This document shows positions 7,262 through 14,799 of a DNA stretch of 22,151 nt, piece by piece. The notes beneath the pieces are model-generated. The model did not search any database, was not told the origin of the DNA, and worked only from the letters and a program-made list of their open reading frames with translations. Each line of letters opens with the position of its first letter. Within the stretch, counting starts at the first letter, position 1. The translations under genes and the position numbers were made by a program. This DNA comes from CAYLNK01 sp964384675 (GTDB taxonomy: Bacteria; Acidobacteriota; Thermoanaerobaculia; UBA5066), in the NCBI GenBank assembly GCA_964384675.1, contig CAYLNK010000076.1, positions 1 through 22,151 of the forward strand, read 5' to 3'.

Positions 7262-7915
7262 ATGTCTCAGGCCGCCTACATCCCGCCGTTGCGCTTCCAC
7301 TTCCTGACTCGCTTCTACGACGCCGTCATGCGGGTGCTCATGAAGGACGGCTGGTTGAAGCGACGAACCGTCGCCGCCGTCGACCCGCGGGCCGGCGAGC
7401 GGATCCTCGACCTCGGCTGCGGGACTGGCACCCTGGCCGTGATGCTCAAGCTGGCCTCCCCCGAATCGGAGATCGTCGGCCTGGACGCAGACCCGGCAGC
7501 GCTGGCGCTGGCACGAGAGAAGGCCGAGTCAGCCGGCGTCTCGGTGGCGTGGCAGCAGGGCATGGTCTTCGAGCCGCCGTTCGAGGCGGGCGCGTTCGAC
7601 GTCGTCGTCTCGAGCATGGTGTTCCACCACCTGACGACCGAGCAGAAACGCGCGACCGCCTCCGCGACGGGCCGAATCCTCCGCCCCGGCGGGCGGTTCG
7701 TCCTGACCGACTTCACGAAGCCCGCCAACGCCGTCCTCCGCGCGACCTTCGGGCTCGTCCGCCGGCTCGACAGCGTGGAAACGACGGAAGACAACGCGCA
7801 GGGCCGCATCGCTTCGCTCCTGGCCGACACCGGCTTCACCCAGGTGCTGGAGCTCCATCGGGAGAACACCACCTTCGGGACGGTCGCGATCCTGCTGGCC
7901 AACCGAGGCCGGTGA
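7262..7915 (+). CDS. Class I SAM-dependent methyltransferase
   Basis: The 217-residue protein begins with MSQAAYIPPLRFHFLTRFYD, a typical entry for UbiE/phosphatidylethanolamine N-methyltransferase-like enzymes. The SAM-binding loop ILDLGCGTGTLA (about 50-61), the acidic residue in VGLDADP and the VVSSMVFHHL motif are all present, and the C-terminal half (GRILRPGGRFVLTDF) is standard. The methyl acceptor cannot be determined; a lipid or small molecule is plausible given the adjacent ceramidase-like gene. The start at 7262 is chosen because homologous sequence begins there and because it lies directly after the predicted promoter. No Shine-Dalgarno is present, as expected for a leaderless message. 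Confidence 0.85.
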   Translation: MSQAAYIPPLRFHFLTRFYDAVMRVLMKDGWLKRRTVAAVDPRAGERILDLGCGTGTLAVMLKLASPESEIVGLDADPAALALAREKAESAGVSVAWQQGMVFEPPFEAGAFDVVVSSMVFHHLTTEQKRATASATGRILRPGGRFVLTDFTKPANAVLRATFGLVRRLDSVETTEDNAQGRIASLLADTGFTQVLELHRENTTFGTVAILLANRGR

Positions 7916-7944
7916 TCGAACGCCGGCTTCCCATTGCTCACCGG
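7909..7944. terminator. Possible bidirectional terminator hairpin between convergent genes
   Basis: CCGGTGA at 7909-7915 pairs with TCACCGG at 7938-7944 across a 22-base loop, between the convergent stop codons of the methyltransferase (7915) and the multicopper oxidase (7954). The long loop and lack of a T tract make this a weak call. Confidence 0.25.
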
Positions 7945-7953
7945 TAGTGGGTC

Positions 7954-8865
7954 TCAGGGCTCCACGACGACCATCATCGTCAGTCCCGCCGCCCGTGCCG
8001 CGTTCTCGCCGACGTGCTGCAGGTTGTGACAGTGCAGCATCCACGTACCGAGGTTGTCCGCGGCGAGAAGGGCGTCGTATCGCTCGCCGGCGTTCAGGGG
8101 CAGCGTGTCTTTCCGATAGGATTCGGAGAGGGCGAACCCATCGGTCGCCGTGACCGACCAGCTCATCCCGTGGAGGTGCATCGGGTGAACCATGTTCCCG
8201 GTGTTCACCATCCTGAAGAGCACCCTCTCGCCCTTGCGGACGCGGAGGTCCGGGATGTACGGCCCCGTCTTCCCGTTGATGAGGAGCGTGACCATCATCA
8301 TTCCGGAAGAGCCCATACCACCCCCCATCCCAATGCCGCCAGCCATCGAGCCCATCACGCTGCTGAGCTCGCCGACTACCAACGAGACCTCGCGGTCCCA
8401 TCCCTTCGGCTCCGACGCGGGCGGGTCGACGACCAGCAGGCCGTAGAGGCCGCGCGCGATCTGGGCGGCTGAGTTTGCGTGCGGGTGATACCAATAGGTG
8501 CCGGGATCCGGCGCGGAGAACTCGTACGTGAAACGCCCCCCACGCGGCACGACGGGAGCGCTGATGCCGGGGACGCCGTCCATGCCGTTCGGGACGGGGA
8601 TCCCGTGCCAGTGGATGGTCGTCGCCTCAGGGAGCTGGTTGACGAGGTTGACCCTGACGGTGTCCCCTGCCGAGACACGCAGCTCGGGGCCGGGGACGGT
8701 CTGGTTGTAGGTCCATGCAGTGACCCGTTGACCGGGGCCGATCTCCCACGTGGAGGCGCTCGCCGTCAGAGTGAACTCGCGGACCGCGCCGAACGCGGGA
8801 GAGGCCAGCAGCGCCAGGAGCGCTGCCGGCAGGACATTGCTCAGATGGAGACGGGCGATTCTCAT
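7954..8865 (-). CDS. Two-domain multicopper oxidase (laccase/copper oxidase type)
   Basis: The 303-residue secreted protein has a signal peptide (cleavage near AFG-AV) and two cupredoxin domains, shorter than three-domain CueO. All copper-ligand motifs are visible: HWHG (85-88), WYHPH (125-129), HPMHLHG (227-233) and HCHNLQH (278-284). These supply the trinuclear cluster and the type 1 copper His-Cys-His. After the last histidine the usual short HxxxGM stretch is replaced by a longer VGENAARAAGL, so the axial ligand is probably not methionine. A Met/Gly-rich insert at about 171-192 could bind Cu(I). It should oxidise Cu(I) or organic reductants in the periplasm. The upstream Met-rich gene lies 47 bp away, under the sigma-54 promoter. 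The start follows GAAGGAAACCGC. Confidence 0.88.
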   Translation of the reverse strand: MRIARLHLSNVLPAALLALLASPAFGAVREFTLTASASTWEIGPGQRVTAWTYNQTVPGPELRVSAGDTVRVNLVNQLPEATTIHWHGIPVPNGMDGVPGISAPVVPRGGRFTYEFSAPDPGTYWYHPHANSAAQIARGLYGLLVVDPPASEPKGWDREVSLVVGELSSVMGSMAGGIGMGGGMGSSGMMMVTLLINGKTGPYIPDLRVRKGERVLFRMVNTGNMVHPMHLHGMSWSVTATDGFALSESYRKDTLPLNAGERYDALLAADNLGTWMLHCHNLQHVGENAARAAGLTMMVVVEP

Positions 8866-8912
8866 GCGGTTTCCTTCTTCTCGGACGGGCAGGCGGTCCG
8901 CGTCGCGCGTGG

Positions 8913-9596
8913 CTACTCGTCGAGGTCCACGGTCCAGAGCAGGCGACCGAGGAGGTCGACGGCGACCAGGCTGCGGCTCATCCCGTGATCGCCTGCGTCA
9001 CCGCTGCCCATGTGTCCGCCCGTCCCGCTTCCACCGGTCGACACGGACGCCTTCGCGACCAGCGCCAGGATCCGGTCCGACAACGCCTCGAGGCGCATCG
9101 GAGCGCCGCCCAACGGGAGCCGCCATGCCACGGCTCGGGTCGCGGCGCGGAGGGCGACGAGCTCGTTTGGCGTGCCGGACCCGGTTGTCCCGTCGTGGGT
9201 CACCCCGCTGGCCGCCACGATGACGAGGTCACCGGCGAGAGCTAGGTCGTGGATCGGAGCGACCGCGTCCCAGGCCCACGCCGTCGAGCCGTTCGGACCG
9301 ATCGCCAGAAGCGTCGGAGAGCCGCTCGTGGAAGGCCGCCGGGAAAGGACGAACGCGGTCCCGTCGGCAGAGACGATCAGACGCCCCGCCGCGTTCATTC
9401 CGCTTCCGAGCCCCATGTCCATCCCGCCGCCCGAGCCCATACCCGAGCCCAAGCCGCCGGTGGTTCCCCCCGAGCCCATCCCGCCGCTGCCGTGGCCACC
9501 GTTCCCCGTGCCGCCGCCCATCATCTGCGCCGTCGCCGTCCCTGCCAGCGACCCGGCAACGATCGATACCGCCAGGTAGAGTGCTGCTCTTCTCAT
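8913..9596 (-). CDS. Exported Met/Gly-rich beta-propeller-like (PQQ-repeat) protein
   Basis: The start at 9596 follows AGGAGGAA. A signal peptide (residues 1-23) leads into a low-complexity Gly/Met/Ser region to about residue 67 (GMGSGGTTGG, GMGSGGGMDMG), with a second Gly/His/Met patch near residue 190. Between and after these are strands that look like beta-propeller blades, with repeated AWxW/LW signatures (STAWAWDAVAPI, RAVAWRLPLGG, GRLLWTVDLDE). Such Met-rich segments commonly bind Cu(I), and the gene sits directly before a multicopper oxidase, so a periplasmic copper-binding partner is a reasonable inference. I do not recognise a specific family. It is preceded by a near-consensus sigma-54 promoter. 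Confidence 0.7.
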   Translation of the reverse strand: MRRAALYLAVSIVAGSLAGTATAQMMGGGTGNGGHGSGGMGSGGTTGGLGSGMGSGGGMDMGLGSGMNAAGRLIVSADGTAFVLSRRPSTSGSPTLLAIGPNGSTAWAWDAVAPIHDLALAGDLVIVAASGVTHDGTTGSGTPNELVALRAATRAVAWRLPLGGAPMRLEALSDRILALVAKASVSTGGSGTGGHMGSGDAGDHGMSRSLVAVDLLGRLLWTVDLDE

Positions 9597-9656
9597 CGCT
9601 CGATTCCTCCTCGTGAGATTCGCCCGGAGTCATTGCTCGCGGGCCGCCTCCTCTAT

Positions 9657-9672
9657 GGCAAGCGGCCTGCCA
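9657..9672 (-). promoter_or_regulatory. Sigma-54 (-24/-12) promoter
   Basis: Read on the minus strand, TGGCAGGCCGCTTGCC matches the sigma-54 consensus TGGCACGNNNNTTGCW at nearly every fixed position, including the -24 GG and -12 GC and the exact spacing. It lies about 60 bp upstream of the start at 9596. The neighbouring operon encodes an NtrC-type sigma-54 activator, so the pairing is meaningful. Confidence 0.8.
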
Positions 9673-9696
9673 CCTCGCGGCGGGCGTTCGGGCCCT

Positions 9697-9730
9697 GAAT
9701 CGGGACGTAATGACGCTTTACGCCCGAATC
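9697..9730. promoter_or_regulatory. Inverted repeat, candidate enhancer for the NtrC-type regulator
   Basis: GAATCGGGACGTAA (9697-9710) and TTACGCCCGAATC (9718-9730) form an imperfect dyad with arms of 13-14 bases. A further TTCGGGC at 9687-9693 repeats part of the half-site. The dyad lies about 25-60 bp upstream of the -24 element, as expected for a bacterial enhancer-binding protein. No T tract follows on the minus strand, so a terminator is less likely. Confidence 0.5.
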
Positions 9731-9764
9731 GCGAGCGACGCCAGAGAGACATCTTGACCCGTCG

Positions 9765-10514
9765 TCAGTGCCCCTTCGGCCGCGTGGAAGAGCCGCCGTG
9801 CATCGTGCCTCCCGAGCTCCGCGGCATCTGCCCTTCCGGGGCCATCCCCGGCATCCGGCCCTCGCGACCGGACGACATGTCGCTTCCCCGGTGCATTCCC
9901 CACGAGCCCTCGCTCATCCCCATCGAACGCATCGGGGCCGTCCGGGGAGCCGACTTCGCGCCGAACGTGCAGAGCTCGTCGGCATGCACCAGCACAGGCG
10001 CCTCGCCCCTCACCGTCGGCGTCACCTCGACCGTCCCCTCGAAGACAGCCAGCAGGCACGTGCCGTCCCCGTCCACCTCGAGGCCGTAGCGCGTCCCGCG
10101 GACGGCCAGGAGGGCGCCAGGCGCTTCCACCATGCGCGCCGCGGCCGAGCCGTCCGTCAGCGCCTCGAAGAACGCCTTGATACGGCCCTTCTCGACGGTG
10201 AGGAGGACGCCCGGGGTTCCGGACGCGAGCCGCGCGCGCGTGCTCGACGAGATCTCCAGGCGCGCCTTCCGCTCCGGGACCGCGACCACGGCCCTCGCCC
10301 AGACTCCCGTGCGGACGAGGTCCCCTGGGGCACCGGCATCCCCGACCGACACCCGGACCTCGTTCCGTTCGTCGCCGCCAGGTGAGCGCAGCACCTTGCT
10401 CTTCACCTCGTCGAAGACGTATCTCAGGGGCCCCGGCTCGTGTGTCAGGGACCCCGGCCCGATCGCGCTCAGAAGGCTCGCCGCGAGCGCGTACAGCGGC
10501 AGCATGGGCGTCAT
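9765..10514 (-). CDS. Exported FecR-domain protein with Met/His-rich tail
   Basis: The 249-residue protein has a hydrophobic N-terminal signal (LPLYALAASLLSAIG), then a FecR-type beta-sandwich (about 75-180), recognisable from the ARLEISSSTRARLAS and LAVRGTRYGLEVDGDGTCLLAVFEGTVEV strands. The last 60 residues are rich in Met, Gly, Ser and His (SMGMSEGSWGMHRGSDM) and could bind copper. FecR proteins usually pass outer-membrane signals to ECF sigma factors, but here the gene ends an operon with a histidine kinase and an NtrC-type regulator, and its ATG overlaps the regulator stop codon by 4 bp. It may be a periplasmic partner for the CHASE2 sensor; that is inference. Confidence 0.75.
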   Translation of the reverse strand: MTPMLPLYALAASLLSAIGPGSLTHEPGPLRYVFDEVKSKVLRSPGGDERNEVRVSVGDAGAPGDLVRTGVWARAVVAVPERKARLEISSSTRARLASGTPGVLLTVEKGRIKAFFEALTDGSAAARMVEAPGALLAVRGTRYGLEVDGDGTCLLAVFEGTVEVTPTVRGEAPVLVHADELCTFGAKSAPRTAPMRSMGMSEGSWGMHRGSDMSSGREGRMPGMAPEGQMPRSSGGTMHGGSSTRPKGH

Positions 10515-11893
10515 GTCTCTTCTCCTTCCCCGCCGTCCTCGGCCCTATGCGTGGCGGTCCGCAGCCTTCGAGCGAGGGTCTTTCTCTCGATCCCGAGCAA
10601 GCGAGCTGCCACCGTCTGGTTTCCGCCCGCGGATGCCAGCACGGTGAGGATGTGGTGCATCTCGACTTCCTCCAGCGTCGGGGGCGACACCTGCGGCGCG
10701 CCGCCGATGGGCCGCGGGAACGCCAGCTGGTCCGGCATGCGGGTGTCGTCGCTGAGCGCCCGTTCGACGGCGGCCACGTCGTCGAGCCGACCGGCGTCGA
10801 TCAGGGTCCGCCGGACGACGTGGGCGAGCTCACGAACGTTGCCTGGCCATGGGTGCGCGGCCAGACGCTCGAGCACCGCGCTCGACACCGTCGCCAGCTC
10901 GGGTAGGCCGAGCTCTCGCCGCCCGAGCCGCTCGAAGTGCGCGACCAGGACGCGAAGGTCGCTCGCGCGATCGCGCAGCGGCGGGATCCGGATCACGTAC
11001 CCGGCGAGGCGGTAGAAGAGATCCTGACGGAAGCGCTTCTGCTCGACCATCTCCCGGATGTCGCGGTGCGTTCCCGCCACCACCCGCACATCGACCGGCT
11101 CACCGACTTCGGCGCCGAGCGGCGTGACGACGCCGTCCTCCAGGAAGCGGAGCAGCTTCACCTGGAACGCCGGGGAGACCTCCCCGATCTCGTCGAGGAA
11201 CAGCGTCCCCCCGGCCGCCTGCGACAGAGCCCCGCGCCGATCCCTGAACGCGTCCGTGAAGGCCCCCCTGCGATGGCCGAAGAGCTCGCTCTCGAGGAGC
11301 GTGTCCGGGATCGCCCCGCAGTGCACCGGGACGAACGGACCCGCCCGCCGTCCGCTGAAACGATGGAGCGCCCGCGCCACGAGCTCCTTCCCCGTGCCCG
11401 TCTCACCGATGACGAGGACGGGCACCTTCAAGCGCGCGACCCGCGCCACCGCCTTGTACACCTCGACGACGGCCGGGTGGGAGCCCACGATCATGCTCTC
11501 CGGTCCTTCCTCCGGAGCGACCGCGGTGCGCGGGCGCGCGGCGAGCGCCGCCGTCACGCGCTCGAGGAGGAGCGAGACGTCGAAAGGCTTCGCGAGGTAG
11601 TCGAACGCACCCGTATCCTCTGCCTCCGCCGCTGTCTCGACCGATCCGCGCGCGGTCATCAGGATGACCGGTGGCGCCTCGGGGAGGGCCCGGATCTCGC
11701 GCAGGACCGACAGCCCGTCACCGCCCGGCATGTAGATGTCGCAGATGACGACGTCCGGCCGGCTCGCCTGAAGCGCTCGCCGCGCGTCCCGCGAGCTTCC
11801 GGCACGTGTGACCTCGAATCCGCTCGTCTCCAGGGTCATGGCCACCATCTCGCGGATGGCCGCGTCGTCGTCGACGACGAGGGCGCGCGGCAT
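10511..11893 (-). CDS. NtrC-family sigma-54-dependent response regulator
   Basis: The 460-residue protein has the three expected domains. The receiver (1-115) has the acidic pocket VVDDD, phosphoacceptor Asp52 (ICDIYMPGGDG), Thr80 and Lys102. The AAA+ sigma-54 activation domain (about 135-370) carries Walker A GETGTGKE (163-170), Walker B LFLDEIG (231-237) and the sigma-54 contact loop, here GAFTDA (210-215) in place of the commoner GAFTGA. A Fis-type helix-turn-helix closes the protein (GGNQTVAARLLGIERKTLARRL). The ATG follows the kinase stop codon with no gap. The kinase upstream is its likely partner, and a sigma-54 promoter at 9657-9672 is its likely target. Confidence 0.93.
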   Translation of the reverse strand: MPRALVVDDDAAIREMVAMTLETSGFEVTRAGSSRDARRALQASRPDVVICDIYMPGGDGLSVLREIRALPEAPPVILMTARGSVETAAEAEDTGAFDYLAKPFDVSLLLERVTAALAARPRTAVAPEEGPESMIVGSHPAVVEVYKAVARVARLKVPVLVIGETGTGKELVARALHRFSGRRAGPFVPVHCGAIPDTLLESELFGHRRGAFTDAFRDRRGALSQAAGGTLFLDEIGEVSPAFQVKLLRFLEDGVVTPLGAEVGEPVDVRVVAGTHRDIREMVEQKRFRQDLFYRLAGYVIRIPPLRDRASDLRVLVAHFERLGRRELGLPELATVSSAVLERLAAHPWPGNVRELAHVVRRTLIDAGRLDDVAAVERALSDDTRMPDQLAFPRPIGGAPQVSPPTLEEVEMHHILTVLASAGGNQTVAARLLGIERKTLARRLRTATHRAEDGGEGEET

Positions 11894-13681
11894 CTACGGC
11901 CTACTCTCTCGAGCGCGCTGTCCAGGCGGCGCGGGAAGGGTCACGCGGAAGAGGCTTCCGCCGGAGTCGGGGGCCTCGACCTCGACGCGCCCCCCGTGCC
12001 AGCGCACGACCTCGGAGACGAGGGCGAGGCCGAGGCCGAGACCGGGGACCGTGGCGGCGGCGCCGCGGGCGAACCGGCGGAAGATCTCCCCGCGCTCGTC
12101 CGGGGGGATGCCCGGACCCCTGTCTCGCACTTCCAGCGCCAGGGAATCACCGTTCAGCCGGCGAAGCGTCACGTCGACAGGCTCCGCGGGAGCGAACTTC
12201 AGGGCGTTCCCGACGAGGTTGTCGATGACGCGTCTAAGGAGCGCGCCGTCCCCGACGGCCGTCACTCCGGGCTCGCAGGCGACGCGGACCTCACGCCCGC
12301 TTCCGGAGCCAAGGAGCGTGGCCCTCTCGCGAACCAGCTCCGAGAGCGCCACGGGCCGGGCAACACGACGGAAGTCCTTGAGCTTCAGCCGTTCGAGGTC
12401 GAGGAGCGCCTCGACCATCTCCGAGAGCCGAGAGGTTTCCTCGACGACCATCGTGGCGACGCGCTTCCTCCGCTCCTCGCCGAGGTCGAAGCCGGACAGG
12501 AGCTGCGCGAGCCCCCGGACGGACGTGAGCGGCGTCTTCAGCTCGTGCGCCAGGACGCGCCGCGCCTCCGCGTCGTCCCGCCTGTCGCTCTCGAGGGACG
12601 CCGCGATCGCCTCCAGCTCGCCGATCCGGCCCGCCGCCCCCGCCGCGCGTCGGCGGTCACCGAGGAGGCTCCAGATCTCGAGCCCCCCGCTGACCGCGAC
12701 GCCTCCGAGCGTCGTCGCGAGGATCGGCATCTCCTGGCGAGCGAGGACGAGCGATGCCACGCCGATGGGCAGCGCGAGAAGGGCGAGTACGACCGGGGCG
12801 AGCGCCGATGGCCTCGTCGCACGCACTCGACTGCGGATCGTCGCTCCCGCCCACGTGAGGAGCCCCGCGAGAACACCCGCGGCTATGGGAGGCGGCCGCA
12901 CCAGGAGATCTCCGGTGAGGATCGCCTCGGTCGCGGCCGCCTGGACGAGGACACCCGGGTCCGGCACGCCGCGCGGCGACGCCGGCGAGACGACCCGATC
13001 TCCGATCCCGGCCGCCGCGGCTCCGACGAAGCAGACGCGGCCGCTCAGGGCTCCAGCGGGGATCTGGCCCGCGAGCACGGTCGCGGCACCGAAGGTCGGC
13101 ACGGCCCCGTTGGAACGGAACCCCGGGCGGATCGCCGCCCCCACGGGGACCGGGAGCTGTGGGCGCAGGAGCCGCGCGGCCGAGACGGACATCGCGGGAA
13201 GCGAGAGACCCTGAAGCTCTCGGGTCGCGAGGAATCCCCTGACGACGCCGTCGCGATCCAGCGCGAAGCTGACGTGGGCAGCCTCCGAATGCGACAGGAG
13301 CCGCGCGGCCGGGAGGAGCCAGCGCCGCGTACCATCCGGCGCGGCGGCGAGGATCGACGGGATCGCCGCGAGCGACGAAGCGAGAGTCTCGTCCCCTGGT
13401 CGCGGCTCCGGCAAGAGGACATCGAGGACGACGGCGACGGCGCCGGCTTCCCGGACCCGGTCGACGAGCGCCGCAAGCCGCTCCCGCGGCCAGGGCCAGG
13501 GGCCCACGCTCGTGATGGCGCCCTCGTCGATGAGGACGACGGCGACCGAGACCGCATCCCGCCTCCGCTCGGCTCGCAGCAACGCATCGCGGAGAAGGAG
13601 CTCCGCAGGCTCCAGAAGCGCCGACGCCGTGACAAGGGCCACGAGGACCGACGCCGCCAACGCCGGCCCCAGCCTTCTCAC
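11894..13681 (-). CDS. CHASE2-domain sensor histidine kinase
   Basis: The 595-residue protein has an N-terminal membrane helix, an extracytoplasmic CHASE2 sensor domain (about 30-260, with VAVVLIDEGAITSVGPWPWPRERLA and FVGAAAAGIGDRV), a cluster of hydrophobic helices (about 265-340), a short coiled coil, then the kinase core. HisKA contains LAHELKTPLTSVRGLAQLL with phosphoacceptor His379, and the ATPase domain has NLVGNALKFAP (N box), DRGPGIPP (G1) and GLGLGLALV (G2). All catalytic motifs are intact. It should phosphorylate the regulator whose start codon immediately follows. The stimulus is unknown; the neighbouring HtrA and FecR proteins suggest an envelope signal. Confidence 0.92.
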   Translation of the reverse strand: MRRLGPALAASVLVALVTASALLEPAELLLRDALLRAERRRDAVSVAVVLIDEGAITSVGPWPWPRERLAALVDRVREAGAVAVVLDVLLPEPRPGDETLASSLAAIPSILAAAPDGTRRWLLPAARLLSHSEAAHVSFALDRDGVVRGFLATRELQGLSLPAMSVSAARLLRPQLPVPVGAAIRPGFRSNGAVPTFGAATVLAGQIPAGALSGRVCFVGAAAAGIGDRVVSPASPRGVPDPGVLVQAAATEAILTGDLLVRPPPIAAGVLAGLLTWAGATIRSRVRATRPSALAPVVLALLALPIGVASLVLARQEMPILATTLGGVAVSGGLEIWSLLGDRRRAAGAAGRIGELEAIAASLESDRRDDAEARRVLAHELKTPLTSVRGLAQLLSGFDLGEERRKRVATMVVEETSRLSEMVEALLDLERLKLKDFRRVARPVALSELVRERATLLGSGSGREVRVACEPGVTAVGDGALLRRVIDNLVGNALKFAPAEPVDVTLRRLNGDSLALEVRDRGPGIPPDERGEIFRRFARGAAATVPGLGLGLALVSEVVRWHGGRVEVEAPDSGGSLFRVTLPAPPGQRARESRP

Positions 13682-13713
13682 AGCGCTTCACGGAGGCGAC
13701 GCATACCCTCCGT

Positions 13714-14799
13714 TCACCAGCCCGAGCGATGCACCGTCACGACGGGGACCTCGACCACCTGCCCTGCCCTGTACACCTGGACCTTCAGCTCGCGAAGATC
13801 GCCCGGGTTCTTCGGCGTGGTCGACGCGCGGCGCACCCAGTCGGCCGCCGGCTCCCCGTCGACTGTGAGGACGACGTCTCCTCCCACGAGGAGGTGCTCC
13901 TTCCCGACCTGGATGGGCACCTCGCCTCCCCGGAGGCCCGCGCGATCGGCGGGCCCTTCGGGCATGACGCGCTGCAGGAGCACGCTTCGGTTGCGGGGGA
14001 CGTTGAGGATGCGAGACCAGCGCTCGTCCAGCGGGATCGCTGAGAACCCGAGCCACGTGCACGGATCGAGGGCCAGGATCTTCTTCACGACGTTGATGGC
14101 GAGACCGAAGCCGAGCCCTTCCGAGCCGCCGCCCTCCGTGAGGATCCGCTCGGCGACGGCGATCACCTCGCCGCGGCTGTTGAAGATCGGCCCTCCGGAG
14201 TTTCCCGAGTTGATCGCGGCGTCGGTCTGGATGAGCTCGACCGCGATGTTTCCCCCGAAGACGTGACGGAGTTGGTGGCGGCCGCTCACGACGCCCATGG
14301 AGAGCGATCGCTCGATGCCGACCGGGTTGCCGATCACGTAGACGGTCTCGCCCTTGCGCACGCCGTCGGAGTCCCCGAGCGTCGCCACCTGCAGCCCGCT
14401 CGGGGGTTCCTGGAGCCGCAAGAGGGCAATATCGGCCTCCTCGTCGGCGAAGACGGTTCGCGCCGGCACCGGTTCGGTCTCTCCCACCCTGACCCGTATG
14501 CGTTGCGCCTCCTCGACCACGTGCGCCGCCGTGAGGATCAGCCCGTCCGCACTGATGACGAGCCCGGTTCCCAGGGACTCGGCGGGCTCGAGCGACAGGC
14601 GGTCGCGCGCGTGCGAGACGCTCTTCCCCTCCGCGATCACCAGGACGACGGACCTCTCGAGCTTGGCTACGAGGGCCACGCGGCGCTCCTCCTCCGGCAC
14701 CGGCCCCGCTCCCGCCCCGACAGCGACCCGGCAGCCAACGAGCAGCGCCGCGGCCGCGGCCATGCCCCCGCCCCTGCCGGTCCAGCGCACGCGCCTCAC
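13714..14799 (-). CDS. HtrA/DegP-like periplasmic serine protease, lipoprotein form
   Basis: The start is placed at the GTG (14799) that overlaps the stop codon of the upstream receiver fragment (GTGA), a classic coupled arrangement. The next residues form a lipoprotein signal (MAAAAALLVGC, Cys23). The trypsin-like domain has a complete triad: His93 (LTAAHVV), Asp123 (EADIALLRL) and Ser201 (INSGNSGGP). A single PDZ domain follows (about 250-350). HtrA proteins degrade misfolded envelope proteins. The frame stays open upstream to 15252, so an automated caller could fuse this gene with the chimeric leader starting at 15210; the Arg-rich translation of that stretch looks like a shadow. The kinase gene starts 32 bp downstream. 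Confidence 0.88.
   Translation of the reverse strand: MRRVRWTGRGGGMAAAAALLVGCRVAVGAGAGPVPEEERRVALVAKLERSVVLVIAEGKSVSHARDRLSLEPAESLGTGLVISADGLILTAAHVVEEAQRIRVRVGETEPVPARTVFADEEADIALLRLQEPPSGLQVATLGDSDGVRKGETVYVIGNPVGIERSLSMGVVSGRHQLRHVFGGNIAVELIQTDAAINSGNSGGPIFNSRGEVIAVAERILTEGGGSEGLGFGLAINVVKKILALDPCTWLGFSAIPLDERWSRILNVPRNRSVLLQRVMPEGPADRAGLRGGEVPIQVGKEHLLVGGDVVLTVDGEPAADWVRRASTTPKNPGDLRELKVQVYRAGQVVEVPVVTVHRSGW

Noticed and set aside
9697..9730. Dyad as terminator of the FecR operon
   Set aside because: No T-rich tract follows on the minus strand, and its position upstream of a sigma-54 promoter better suits an enhancer; a dual role is not excluded.
12657..13691. 344-codon minus-strand frame inside the CHASE2 kinase gene
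   Set aside because: It runs in another frame of the same gene and is Arg/Gly/Pro-rich; the CHASE2 kinase frame carries all recognisable motifs.
10937..14266. 1109-codon open frame on the plus strand across the kinase and regulator genes
   Set aside because: It is antisense to the NtrC-type regulator, CHASE2 kinase and HtrA genes, all of which have complete domain motifs. Its translation is Arg/Asp/Glu-rich, without domain signals, as expected of a shadow frame in GC-rich DNA.
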